Part shown: positions 1 through 6,737 of the stretch, piece by piece
How positions within the stretch are numbered: position 1 is the first letter of the stretch
Layout: each line of letters starts with the position of its first letter
NCBI GenBank assembly: GCA_964358085.1
Contig: CAYHNU010000016.1
Span: forward strand, 1 to 14,475
Source of the DNA: GWC2-45-19 sp964358085
GTDB lineage: Bacteria > Patescibacteriota > Microgenomatia > CAZETR01 > Amesbacteraceae
Direction of reading: 5' to 3'
Length of the DNA: 14,475 nt
Position numbers and translations under genes: made by a program
Notes under the pieces: model-generated
What the model was told of the DNA's origin: nothing
The model's input: the letters and a program-made list of their open reading frames with translations, nothing else
The model's database searches: none

Positions 1-633
1 GTGGAGATATTGCTGGTGGCGGCGGCTAAAACTTTGGTGGAATCGTACCGCAAGACGGTGGAAGCTGCGGGTTTGGAACTGGTGGCGGTGGAGACGGAGT
101 TGAACGCCACGGCCAGAGCAGAAGTTAAGCCCGGGTCTCCCCTATCTGTAGTGGTGGATATTGGAGCCAAAAGCACGGATATGGGAATTGTCCGGGAGGG
201 GCAGCTGATATTTGCGCAGACGATTCCCACAGCCGGAGACGCATTTACCCGGGCCATTGAAACCGGACTGGGGCTGGATCACACTCAAGCGGAGCAATAC
301 AAAAATACTTACGGAATGAATGATAAAGAATTGGAAGGAAAATTGGCAGAGGCGATGAAGCCAGTGTTGGCAGTAGTGGCCGGGGAGATAAGAAAAACTA
401 TTGATTTTTACGTGACTAAACATCAAGGGGAGGCGGTGAAAATGGTAGTGCTGTCCGGAGGAGCAGCAGGTATGCCGGAGATGGTGGGACAATTATCGGC
501 TATTTTGGGGCTGGAAGTGGTGATGGGTAATCCGTTTACAGGATTAGTGATGGACGAGACGCAAAAAAAAGCTTTGGCTAATGCCGGACCGTATTACGCG
601 GTGGCTATAGGGCTTGCTGAAAAACAGATATGA
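1..633 (+). CDS. pilM: PilM, type IV pilus assembly ATPase-like protein (5' end outside window)
   Basis: This is the C-terminal 210 residues of a PilM-type actin-like protein. The family usually has about 350 residues, so the gene starts before the window and the GTG at base 1 is probably an internal valine codon. Visible family signs are the LLVAAAKTLVESYRKTVEAAG stretch near residue 4, the nucleotide-binding VVVDIGAKSTDMGIV at about 50-64 (the actin-like phosphate loop) and VVLSGGAAGMPEM at about 150-162 (the adenosine loop). PilM sits on the cytoplasmic face of the membrane and binds the N-terminal tail of PilN in the pilus alignment platform. Its TGA stop overlaps the pilN start as ATGA, so the two are translationally coupled. 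The neighbours pilN and pilO confirm the call. Confidence 0.9.
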   Translation: MEILLVAAAKTLVESYRKTVEAAGLELVAVETELNATARAEVKPGSPLSVVVDIGAKSTDMGIVREGQLIFAQTIPTAGDAFTRAIETGLGLDHTQAEQYKNTYGMNDKELEGKLAEAMKPVLAVVAGEIRKTIDFYVTKHQGEAVKMVVLSGGAAGMPEMVGQLSAILGLEVVMGNPFTGLVMDETQKKALANAGPYYAVAIGLAEKQI

Positions 634-1103
634 TTAATCTGTTGGTGCGGGATAAGGGGTTGGTTGAAATAGGCCAGAAATATAAAGGCCGAGTAATGGC
701 AGTGACGGTGGTGGTAGCGATAGTATATTTATTGGCAGTGGCGACTTCGGCTGGGTGGTGGTTGTGGGTGACGGGCAGGAATGCTGCCGCAATAAAGGAG
801 AGAGACAGCCTGATACAGCAATTAGGGCGGCTGGCAGCTACGGAGGCGGTGGTGCGGCAGGTAGCAGCCCGGGCGGAGATAGTAGAAGCTGCCCTGGCTA
901 ATCCAAAATTGGGACCAACTATGGTGCAAGCTCAAACGGCGGCGCAGAGCGGAGGATTGGAAGTGGTGGGCTGGAAAGACGGGGCAGTGACAGTAAGGGG
1001 GACAGATTTGACCGCTTTGGAGAATTTTGGACAAAACAGGGAAGTTAAATCTGTGAAAAAAATATCAGCTGGCATGTGGGAGCAGGAGGTGGTATGGAAA
1101 TAA
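630..1103 (+). CDS. pilN: PilN-like type IV pilus inner-membrane protein
   Basis: A 157-residue protein starting MINLLVRDKG, the short cytoplasmic tail that in PilN docks into PilM. One membrane helix follows at about residues 22-46 (VVVAIVYLLAVATSAGWWLW). Next come a helical, probably coiled-coil stretch (about 50-95) and a small C-terminal domain, as in the PilN/Fimbrial assembly family. Sequence identity to the family is low. The call rests on topology, the N-terminal tail and the position between pilM and pilO. The start is fixed by the ATGA overlap with pilM. In the pilus machine PilN pairs with PilO on the outer side of the membrane and links to PilM inside. It is shorter than typical proteobacterial PilN (about 180-200 residues). 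Confidence 0.8.
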   Translation: MINLLVRDKGLVEIGQKYKGRVMAVTVVVAIVYLLAVATSAGWWLWVTGRNAAAIKERDSLIQQLGRLAATEAVVRQVAARAEIVEAALANPKLGPTMVQAQTAAQSGGLEVVGWKDGAVTVRGTDLTALENFGQNREVKSVKKISAGMWEQEVVWK

Positions 1104-1747
1104 AGACATGGGGTTGGCTGATATTTCCGGTGTTGGTGGGGATAATGGTCATATTTTCTTTTGGCAGACTGGTAGCCGGGCCTGACCAGATATGGCGGAA
1201 ATTGTGGCTGAACGAAGGAAAGGTGAAGGCGGCGGAGGTTGAGGTGGCGAAATTGAAGAATAAATTGGACAGACTAAAACAAGTAGACGTGGTTGGCCAA
1301 CAAAAATTATTGGCCGAATTGGGGAAAGCGGTTCCTAACCAGATGCAGCCGATGCTACTAATTGGAGAGATGAATCAAGCTGCTTCTGAATCTGGAGTGG
1401 TGATAGAAAAATATAGTATTGATAACGGCGAAAAACAGCAGGATTCGAAAATTTCTATTGCGACAGGAAATGCGGATAAACTAATCGTTTGGGTAAATGA
1501 TATGGAGAGATGGTTGCCGATGGCGAGGATTGTCAATATTAGTTATGGAGAAGGCCGGGCTGAAGTAATAGTGGAACAGGTGTGGAAAGAGTTTGTGGTT
1601 TCGGGGGCTAAACCAGAAGATGAATTGCCAGAGACTAGGGAGAAGGTGAGAGCAGTAATAGATCAGATGGCCGGATACAGGGAGTTGACGGTGAGGGCTA
1701 CCGGTTTACCGACTGATGATGGGGCAGTGAATCCGAATCCGTTTTGA
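1094..1747 (+). CDS. pilO: PilO-like type IV pilus inner-membrane protein
   Basis: I place the start at ATG 1094, giving 217 residues, because AGGAGGT lies just upstream (1084-1090) and overlaps the end of pilN. A GTG at 1076 in the same frame has no such site. The protein has a short cytoplasmic N-terminus, one membrane helix (about residues 7-28, WGWLIFPVLVGIMVIFSFG), a charged coiled-coil (about 40-75) and a ferredoxin-like C-terminal region starting near QMQPMLLIGEMNQAASESGV. That stretch is the most PilO-like part. PilO forms the periplasmic or outer-face heterodimer with PilN. Its last 50 bases overlap the 3' end of the KH-domain gene on the other strand. Confidence 0.8.
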   Translation: MEIKTWGWLIFPVLVGIMVIFSFGRLVAGPDQIWRKLWLNEGKVKAAEVEVAKLKNKLDRLKQVDVVGQQKLLAELGKAVPNQMQPMLLIGEMNQAASESGVVIEKYSIDNGEKQQDSKISIATGNADKLIVWVNDMERWLPMARIVNISYGEGRAEVIVEQVWKEFVVSGAKPEDELPETREKVRAVIDQMAGYRELTVRATGLPTDDGAVNPNPF

Positions 1748-1958
1748 GAATAAGATTGGCGTGGGGTAGGTGGTTGAGAGTGCAGTAGACCCGTAGGAGA
1801 GTGCGGATGGCGGTAATGATAGCGCCGTGTTTGCCGATGACCCGACCGGTATCAACGTCGGATACGGCCAGATAAACGGCAGACCGGGTGTCGGAAATAG
1901 ATAATTCTTCGGGTTTAGTCAGCAGAGGAGAAATGAGAAACTTCAGGAAATCTTGCAT
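1698..1958 (-). CDS. khpA: KhpA-like single KH-domain RNA-binding protein
   Basis: An 86-residue protein from ATG 1958; a longer reading from 2003 would add 15 residues unlike the family. Family proteins begin like this one, with a helix such as MQDFLKFLISPLLTKPEEL. The KH core has the GxxG loop GKHG at residues 42-45 in GRVIGKHGAIITAIRTLLR, which contacts single-stranded RNA. KhpA (YlqC family) is a small RNA-binding protein that in Gram-positive bacteria works with KhpB/EloR. It commonly follows rpsP, as here. Its start overlaps the rpsP stop by 16 bases. The last 16 residues are read from DNA that also encodes the end of pilO and look unconserved. Confidence 0.88.
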   Translation of the reverse strand: MQDFLKFLISPLLTKPEELSISDTRSAVYLAVSDVDTGRVIGKHGAIITAIRTLLRVYCTLNHLPHANLILKTDSDSLPHHQSVNR

Positions 1959-2149
1959 AGCTGTCTCACTTTGAGTGAAGGTTGGGCGCCTTTTTTGATC
2001 CAATCGGCTAAGGCCTGGGCGTTAAATTTGTCGGGAGTGCCCAAAAATGCAACCGGGGCGCCGGTAAGTTTGGAACGGGCGGGGGCGACGACAATCCGAT
2101 AATGGATGGCTTTCTTTTTACCAAAAGGGACGAGTCTGATGGCTAACAT
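1943..2149 (-). CDS. rpsP: 30S ribosomal protein S16 (short form)
   Basis: S16 is a small-subunit protein needed for folding of the 5' domain of 16S rRNA. I choose ATG 2149 (68 residues), giving MLAIRLVPFGKKKAIHYRIVVAPARS, which matches the family N-terminus. A TTG at 2161 would add only MPRL. The C-terminal LADWIKKGAQPSLKVRQL matches the family motif in which a short helix is followed by GAQPT. Between FLGTPD (about residue 40) and that helix about ten residues of the usual loop (GxYNP...L..ER) are missing, so the protein is shorter than the usual 78-90. Its frame lies between rnc and khpA with 12 bases after the rnc stop. Confidence 0.93.
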   Translation of the reverse strand: MLAIRLVPFGKKKAIHYRIVVAPARSKLTGAPVAFLGTPDKFNAQALADWIKKGAQPSLKVRQLCKIS

Positions 2150-2161
2150 AAGTCTCGGCAA

Positions 2162-2791
2162 TTATATCACGTCCAGGGCCGCCGTGGCGGCCGCGGCTTC
2201 GGCCCGCTGTTTGCTGTTTCCCTGTCCGGTCGCCAGCTGGCGAGAGCTAACGAAAACGGCCATGGTAAATTCCCTGGCGTGGTCGGGGCCGCTTACGGAA
2301 ATAGTTTTGTATTGGGGGGTACCTAACCCTTTGGCCTGGGCCTTTTCCTGGAGAAGAGATTTGGGGTCTTTGACCTGGGAGAGAGACATGTTAATTAGTT
2401 CGGAGTCAGGGAAGATTTGAGTAAGATAATTTTCGCAAGTTGATATCCCCTTCTCTAAATACATAGCGCCAAGAACGGCCTCAAAAGTGTTGGCCAGGAG
2501 GCTGGCGTTGGTACGGCCGCCGGATTGTTCTTCCCCGGTGCTTAACAATAATTTTTCGTCCAGTTTGAGTTCTTTAGCTTTGATGGCAAGAGTGGAAGTC
2601 TGAACAAGAAATGAACGGCGGGCGGTGAGCTGGCCTTCGGGCAGATCCGGCAGGAGGCGGTATAGGCGGGAAGAGATGATTAAAGACAGAATTGAGTCGC
2701 CCAAAAATTCCAGGCGTTCATTTGACACGGCGCCGGGATGCTCGTTGACGTATGAACGATGAACGAAGGCTTGATCAGAGGGGGGCGTCAT
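2162..2791 (-). CDS. rnc: Ribonuclease III
   Basis: RNase III cuts double-stranded RNA, releasing rRNA precursors. From ATG 2791 it has 209 residues; TTG 2800 is an alternative, and a TAG at 2807-2809 rules out any longer form. In the 2791 numbering the catalytic signature NERLEFLGDS is at 24-33. The second metal-site helix at about 98-112 reads LLANTFEAVLGAMYLEKG. The usual aspartate of that helix is Asn here (residue 101), while the essential Glu (104) is kept. A double-stranded RNA-binding domain fills about 142-209 (DPKSLLQEKAQAKG and a C-terminal KQRAEAAAATAALDVI). The N-terminus is about 15-20 residues shorter than usual because it begins inside the preceding ACP-like gene. Confidence 0.95.
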   Translation of the reverse strand: MTPPSDQAFVHRSYVNEHPGAVSNERLEFLGDSILSLIISSRLYRLLPDLPEGQLTARRSFLVQTSTLAIKAKELKLDEKLLLSTGEEQSGGRTNASLLANTFEAVLGAMYLEKGISTCENYLTQIFPDSELINMSLSQVKDPKSLLQEKAQAKGLGTPQYKTISVSGPDHAREFTMAVFVSSRQLATGQGNSKQRAEAAAATAALDVI

Positions 2792-3014
2792 CTTCTTCAA
2801 AGAGCTCTAATAAGTTGCCGATAGTGGTGAGGTTTTGAATTTTGTCCTCGGGGAGAATGATGCCGAGCGATTCCTGGAGACGTTGGAATAGATCAGCTAT
2901 TTGTTCAGGAGACAGTCCTAGATCGGCGACGAAGCTAGTATCGGGGTTGAGATGATCCGGATTGAGCTGGAATTCGTTGGCTAAGAATTGGATGATGGCG
3001 GGAGCGACTTGCAT
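2775..3014 (-). CDS. Acyl-carrier-protein-like protein lacking the attachment serine
   Basis: A 79-residue acidic four-helix protein with the length and pattern of acyl carrier protein: TSFVADLGLSPEQIADL, then LGIILPEDKIQNLTTIGNLLELFEE. Aligned without gaps to E. coli ACP (FVEDLGADSLDTVEL), the phosphopantetheine serine of DSL falls on a proline, and the nearest serine is one residue earlier. So it may not be pantetheinylated. The position just before rnc is the classic acpP-rnc neighbourhood, which supports descent from acpP. No fatty-acid synthesis gene is nearby. It overlaps nusB by 34 bases and rnc by 17. Function is unknown; it may bind a protein partner. The fold is confident, the loss of carrier function is inference. 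Confidence 0.8.
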   Translation of the reverse strand: MQVAPAIIQFLANEFQLNPDHLNPDTSFVADLGLSPEQIADLFQRLQESLGIILPEDKIQNLTTIGNLLELFEEDDAPL

Positions 3015-3346
3015 ATAGTGCCGAGGACTCCGTTGACAAAGCTGGAGCTAGTTGAGCCCCCGAACTGCTTGGCCAATTCTACGGCTTCGTCTATAATAAC
3101 CTTGACAGGCTCGGTGTTGTCAATAACGAGTTCGTAAACCGCTAAACGTAGGATCGCCAGATCGATGGGGTTAAGTTTGTCCAAGGGCCACTCCGGGGCG
3201 GCAACGGCTACTAGCGGGTCAATCTTTTTTAAATTCCGCCAAATTTTTTTTAGTTTTGGGTCGTGATTTTTTTGAAAACTGGCGGCAAACAGCAGTTGTA
3301 TTAGCTCTTCTCTCTTGCGGTGCCGGGGGTCATACGCGGTTTTCAT
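2981..3346 (-). CDS. nusB: Transcription antitermination protein NusB
   Basis: A 121-residue all-helical protein. NusB binds boxA RNA with S10 (NusE) and keeps RNA polymerase elongating on rRNA operons. Family signs are the N-terminal RKREELIQLLFAASFQ (about residues 10-25) and the C-terminal block LNPIDLAILRLAVYEL followed by PVKVIIDEAVELAKQFGG and SSFVNGVLG (about 66-110). The basic N-terminus (PRHRKRE) fits RNA binding. ATG 3346 is four bases after the rpmF stop, and the 3' end overlaps the ACP-like gene by 34 bases. The family usually has 130-160 residues, so this is a compact form. Confidence 0.95.
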   Translation of the reverse strand: MKTAYDPRHRKREELIQLLFAASFQKNHDPKLKKIWRNLKKIDPLVAVAAPEWPLDKLNPIDLAILRLAVYELVIDNTEPVKVIIDEAVELAKQFGGSTSSSFVNGVLGTICKSLPPSSNS

Positions 3347-3350
3347 TCTT

Positions 3351-3521
3351 CTATTTTACTTTTTTGCCCTTGTAGAAGCCACAGTGAGGACAGACGACGT
3401 GGGGGCGGGTAGGCTGGTGGCAGTTGGAACAAGAGATGAGCTGAGGCAGAACTATCCGATGGGTGGTCCTGCGTTTGCCCTGACGGCGGGTAGAATGGCG
3501 GCGTTTTTGGAGGGGTGTCAT
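3351..3521 (-). CDS. rpmF: 50S ribosomal protein L32
   Basis: A 56-residue protein. It begins MTPLQKRRHSTRRQGKRRT, the basic rRNA-binding tail. It then has a zinc-ribbon with cysteines at 31, 34, 44 and 47 (CSNC and CPHC), and ends in GFYKGKKVK. This matches L32 closely (VPKRRTSKSRKRKRRTH, CPNCG, C..CGYYKGR). Its ATG overlaps the recG stop as ATGA and its TAG stop is four bases before nusB, so it belongs to the same transcript. L32 forms with four zinc cysteines are considered the ancestral, zinc-dependent type. Confidence 0.95.
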   Translation of the reverse strand: MTPLQKRRHSTRRQGKRRTTHRIVLPQLISCSNCHQPTRPHVVCPHCGFYKGKKVK

Positions 3522-5431
3522 GCAAGAATGATTTTATCTGTTTTGAGCAGATCCCGCAAGTGTGGGTATTTATCGAGGTCGGGGAGAATTTCAACGGCCG
3601 CTGCGCGAGCAGCAGGAATGAGAGTGAAGTCCTCGTATTTGGCGATTTTGAAATTGGGAATGCCGTGCTGGGAAGTGCCGTAAATGTTTCCCGCTCCCCG
3701 AAGTCGCAGGTCAATTTCGGCTAACTCTGCGCCAGAATGATAGGTTTCCAAGGACTTGAGACGCGGTGAAGGAGTATCTGAAAACAGTAAACAATATGAC
3801 TGGGCGTCACTTCGGCCTACTCTGCCCCGGAGCTGATGCAATTGGGCCAGGCCGAAACGTTCGGCTCCTTCGATGATCATGATAGTGGCTGCAGGTATAT
3901 CTAGACCCACTTCGACTACCGGAGTGGACACTAAAATTTGGTACTCCCCTACTCTAAAATTTTTAATAACCTCGTCTTTATCTTTAGCTTTTAGCTTTCC
4001 ATGCAATAAGCCTAATTTGAACCCGGTAAAAATTTGCTTTAGTTTCTCAAATTCGGCCTTGGCGGATTTCACTGTGGCTAAAGTTTCACTAGTTTCTATA
4101 AATGGGCAAACAATAAATACCTGTGTATTCTGCTTTTTGATCCACTCATAAGCAGCTCCTCTTTTTTCTTCTGGGATAACCCAGGTTTTGATGGGAATGC
4201 GGCCCGGAACCGAGTCTAAGAGAGACAAGTCTAAGTCGCCGTATAAAGTCAGAGCGACGGTTCGAGGGATGGGGGTGGCGGTCATGGTTAATACATGGGG
4301 CGAATTTCCTTTGGCAGCTGCCAGCGCACGTTGAGCTACCCCGAAGCGATGTTGCTCATCGATGATCACCAGGCCGACTCGGTCTAGCTGTATTTTGTCT
4401 GAAAGAAGTGCGTGGGTACCTACGATGACGGCGTAGTTATTAGTTATTGGTTCATAGTTCTTAGTAGAGCCGGTGATTAATCCTGTGCTGAGACCGAGGG
4501 CAGAGAGGGTTTGGAAGTGTTGTTGGGCGAGGATTTGGGTGGGGGCCAGAAGCAGGGTTTGGAAGCCGTTGAGATGAGCTACAAAAGCCGCTATGGCAGC
4601 GACCACTGTCTTGCCGCTGCCGACGTCACCTTCTAATAATCGGTTCATGGGATGCGTTTCAGAAAGATCTGATAATATGACTTTGATGGCCTGATTTTGG
4701 GAAGGAGTGAGGACAAAGGGCAAGTTGGCAATGAACTGCAAAACTTTTTCTTGGTTTACGGAGAAGGCGTGTGATAACCGGGTGGATTTCCAACTTTGCC
4801 GGTGAATTAAGGCCCGGGTTTGTAAAAGAAGTAATTCGTCGAAGGCCAAATCTTTCCGGGCAGGTTCAACTTGGTCCGGTATTTTCGGAGAATGAATATG
4901 GTGCAGGGCTGTGGCGTGAAGCGGGGAAATGTCGGGAAGAGCGGGCAGTATTCCTTGTATTTTTGCCCGCAGCCATTTGGAAGATAATCCGGCGGTTTCG
5001 GGATAAACAGCTACAAGCCCGATTAAGGAATTACCCTTTTCGTATTCGGGAGAAATCAGCGTGGGTTTACGGTTAAAAAAATCTGTCTTTCCGTAGAGAG
5101 TAACGAGGTCGCCGTCGGCAAAGACCCGAGACAGGTACATTTGGTTGAACCAGATAACAGGCAGTGAGCCGGAGTCGTCGGTAAGAGTAGCCGTCTGCAA
5201 ACGTTTGCCGTTTTTGGTAAACACGTTGGTCACCCGGCTGATGCGGCCAATAATAGTGAGAGTCTCCCCTACTTGAACTCTAGCGGCAGGGCTAACCAGA
5301 CGGCGGTCTTCGTAACGGAAAGGTAGGTGGTATAGCAGATCGAAGACTGTATAGATGTCCAGCCTGGCCAATTTTTTGGCCATGATAGTACCCACTCCAG
5401 AAATGTTTGTTACTGGGTCTGTAAGTTTCAT
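3518..5431 (-). CDS. recG: ATP-dependent DNA helicase RecG
   Basis: RecG remodels stalled forks and branch-migrates Holliday junctions. From ATG 5431 it has 637 residues, close to the family (E. coli 693); GGGTGA lies just upstream and MKLTDPVTNISGVG is the family start. An upstream in-frame reading to 5548 runs into the transposase gene and is rejected. The N-terminal wedge/OB domain spans about 20-190. Helicase motifs in order are Walker A GDVGSGKT (268-275), DEQH (358-361), TATP (about 384-387) and QLRGRVGRS (533-541). Between the Walker A and DEQH motifs, a short AT-rich repeat encodes KNYEPITNNYA in place of the usual loop. It is first gene of the recG-rpmF-nusB-ACP-rnc-rpsP-khpA run. 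Confidence 0.97.
   Translation of the reverse strand: MKLTDPVTNISGVGTIMAKKLARLDIYTVFDLLYHLPFRYEDRRLVSPAARVQVGETLTIIGRISRVTNVFTKNGKRLQTATLTDDSGSLPVIWFNQMYLSRVFADGDLVTLYGKTDFFNRKPTLISPEYEKGNSLIGLVAVYPETAGLSSKWLRAKIQGILPALPDISPLHATALHHIHSPKIPDQVEPARKDLAFDELLLLQTRALIHRQSWKSTRLSHAFSVNQEKVLQFIANLPFVLTPSQNQAIKVILSDLSETHPMNRLLEGDVGSGKTVVAAIAAFVAHLNGFQTLLLAPTQILAQQHFQTLSALGLSTGLITGSTKNYEPITNNYAVIVGTHALLSDKIQLDRVGLVIIDEQHRFGVAQRALAAAKGNSPHVLTMTATPIPRTVALTLYGDLDLSLLDSVPGRIPIKTWVIPEEKRGAAYEWIKKQNTQVFIVCPFIETSETLATVKSAKAEFEKLKQIFTGFKLGLLHGKLKAKDKDEVIKNFRVGEYQILVSTPVVEVGLDIPAATIMIIEGAERFGLAQLHQLRGRVGRSDAQSYCLLFSDTPSPRLKSLETYHSGAELAEIDLRLRGAGNIYGTSQHGIPNFKIAKYEDFTLIPAARAAAVEILPDLDKYPHLRDLLKTDKIILA
4434..4465. 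repeat. AT-rich short interspersed repeat inside recG
   Basis: The stretch is built of near-repeats of TAGTTATT and ATAGTTCTTAG. It is read in frame on the - strand as KNYEPITNNYA. It replaces the usual charged loop between motifs Ia and II of RecG. Its look is that of a short dispersed repeat accommodated as coding sequence. Only one copy is in this window, so its dispersed nature is inference. Confidence 0.4.
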
Positions 5432-5443
5432 ATTCACCCTTTG

Positions 5444-5449
5444 ATTATA
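5444..5449 (-). promoter_or_regulatory. Candidate -10 box of the recG operon
   Basis: The - strand reads TATAAT here, 12 bases before the recG ATG, with GGGTGA between them. A start of transcription 6-7 bases downstream would leave only about 6 bases of leader and cut into the Shine-Dalgarno-like site. So either the message is nearly leaderless or the box is fortuitous. A 17-base spacing puts the -35 position inside the REP hairpin (around 5467-5472), where no TTGACA is present. Confidence 0.4.
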
Positions 5450-5460
5450 CAAGTAGCACA

Positions 5461-5485
5461 AAATCCCACCTTTCAGGTGGGATTT
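5461..5485. repeat. REP-like hairpin, copy 1
   Basis: A perfect 11-bp inverted repeat, AAATCCCACCT and AGGTGGGATTT, around a TTC loop. With one bulged A the pairing extends outward by CACA/TGTG. It lies 18 bases before the transposase gene. It is in opposite orientation to copies 2 and 3, which carry a GAA loop. The three copies share the core ATCCCACCT-loop-AGGTGGGAT. It may also act as a bidirectional transcription barrier. Confidence 0.9.
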
Positions 5486-5503
5486 GTGATAGCATAGATC
5501 GAT

Positions 5504-6184
5504 ATGGCGGGGAGACAGGCTTCTTTGGTTTCCGGAGAGTACTACCACGTTTTTAATAGAGGAGTGGCAAAACAGGTTACATTTGCGAACAAGCCTGATT
5601 ATGAAAGAGCACTGTTAACATTGGAATATTACAGATTTGTAAATCCTCCGCTTAAACTTTCAAAATTTAAAGATTTGTCAATGGAAGACAAATCTAAAAT
5701 AGAATTAGAATTGCGTCAGAAAAACGATCGGCTGGTGGACATCTTAAGTTTTGTGATTATGCCAAACCATTTTCATTTTTTGTTGAAACAGAATGTGGAC
5801 GGAGGAATATCAAGATATGTTAGTCAGTTTACGAATAGTTACACGCGATATTTTAATACTAAGAACAATCGAGTCGGCCCAATGTTTCAGGGTGTATTTA
5901 AATCAGTCCAAGTTGAATCGTCGGAACAATTGGTACATTTGTCTCGCTACATTCACTTGAACTTGAATCCATACGTTTCATCACTTGTTACCAAGGCCGG
6001 ATTGGCTACCTATCCTTGGTCATCTTTACCAGCTTATTTGGGTCAAGAAAATAACTTTATTGATCTTGAGTTGGTGAAATTACAATTCCGCGGCAAGTTT
6101 AATTATAAAGATTTTGTTTTCAATCATTCTGATTATGCTCGAGAACTTGAAATAGTAAAACATCTGGCTATTGATATCGATTAG
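5504..6184 (+). CDS. REP-associated tyrosine transposase (RAYT, IS200-like Y1 family)
   Basis: A 226-residue single-strand DNA transposase of the HUH/Y1 class. The metal-binding HUH motif is MPNHFHFLLK with H89 and H91. The likely nucleophile is Tyr113 in SYTRYFNTK, followed by the family-typical GPMFQGVFKSVQVES and YIHLNLNP. The N-terminus GEYYHVFNRG is also a RAYT hallmark. These enzymes cut and join REP hairpins, and here the gene lies between two inverted copies. No Shine-Dalgarno site precedes ATG 5504. The reading frame is intact, so the enzyme may be active. Codon use is much more AT-rich than in recG or the PBP gene, a sign of transfer. Confidence 0.93.
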   Translation: MAGRQASLVSGEYYHVFNRGVAKQVTFANKPDYERALLTLEYYRFVNPPLKLSKFKDLSMEDKSKIELELRQKNDRLVDILSFVIMPNHFHFLLKQNVDGGISRYVSQFTNSYTRYFNTKNNRVGPMFQGVFKSVQVESSEQLVHLSRYIHLNLNPYVSSLVTKAGLATYPWSSLPAYLGQENNFIDLELVKLQFRGKFNYKDFVFNHSDYARELEIVKHLAIDID

Positions 6185-6188
6185 CCTC

Positions 6189-6211
6189 ATCCCACCTGAA
6201 AGGTGGGATTT
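6189..6211. repeat. REP-like hairpin, copy 2
   Basis: A 9-bp perfect stem, ATCCCACCT and AGGTGGGAT, with a GAA loop, four bases after the transposase stop. It shares ATCCCACCTGAAAGGTGGGA and the following TTT with copy 3 in the same orientation, and is inverted relative to copy 1. It sits between the convergent ends of the transposase and acetyltransferase genes and may end both transcripts. Confidence 0.9.
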
Positions 6212-6722
6212 ATTCTACTTCCTCTTTGTGAATAATCATTAAGTATTTTGGATCTGGTTTGGGAGTGGTGATTATGTGTTTGAATCCAACTTTTTCATTA
6301 GTTTTAATCATTCTAGGATTATCTGGAGCAGGATCTACTATACAGCTGGTTATTCCTTCTTGCTGAAAAACTACTTGTTTTAGAAATTCTCTTAATATTT
6401 GTGACCCAAGTCCTTGGCCCAAATAAGCGGGATCTCCAATAAACAAATCTAATCCGGCAGAGTTTTCTTCCACATATCGTTTTAATTCAAGGTCATCCCT
6501 TACCAGATATTCTTGAATGTAACCAATCGGATTGTTATCGACCGTAATAATAAATGATTTTGTGGGGTCTTTACCACTTATTCTTGGCAGATATTGCGTC
6601 TCTATTTCTTTAAGAGTTGATGTCTTTTTTGTATACCATTCAATCACATGTGGGGTATTGAGCCATTTGTGAAGCTGGTGTAAATCTCTAACCCTCAATT
6701 TCTTGAATCTAATGTTAGTCAT
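6210..6722 (-). CDS. GNAT acetyltransferase of the aminoglycoside 6'-N-acetyltransferase type
   Basis: A 170-residue GNAT-fold enzyme transferring acetyl from acetyl-CoA. The pattern follows AAC(6')-Ib-like proteins in order: VIEWYTKKTSTLKEI and QYLPRI (about 26-48), PIGYIQEYLV (65-74), LDLFIGDPAYLGQGLGSQIL (91-110, including the acetyl-CoA pyrophosphate loop) and DPAPDNPRMIKTNEKVGF (130-147). The true substrate could be another amine. Resistance is not proven by sequence. It is AT-rich like the transposase and is bounded by two direct copies of the REP hairpin, so it looks like cargo. No Shine-Dalgarno site is visible; a TAGAAT lies 10 bases before the ATG, at the edge of REP copy 3. Confidence 0.85.
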   Translation of the reverse strand: MTNIRFKKLRVRDLHQLHKWLNTPHVIEWYTKKTSTLKEIETQYLPRISGKDPTKSFIITVDNNPIGYIQEYLVRDDLELKRYVEENSAGLDLFIGDPAYLGQGLGSQILREFLKQVVFQQEGITSCIVDPAPDNPRMIKTNEKVGFKHIITTPKPDPKYLMIIHKEEVE

Positions 6723-6737
6723 TCGATGTAAAATTCT

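Noticed and set aside
2106..2420. 104-aa + strand frame
   Set aside because: It is antisense to rnc and rpsP, which have clear family motifs.
3343..3714. 123-aa - strand frame (start MTCDFGERE)
   Set aside because: It is an out-of-frame shadow of recG and of rpmF; the rpmF frame beside it encodes L32 with four zinc cysteines.
5432..5548. Longer N-terminus of RecG from 5548
   Set aside because: The extra 39 residues run through REP copy 1 and the start of the transposase and match nothing in RecG; MKLTDPVTNISGVG is the family start.
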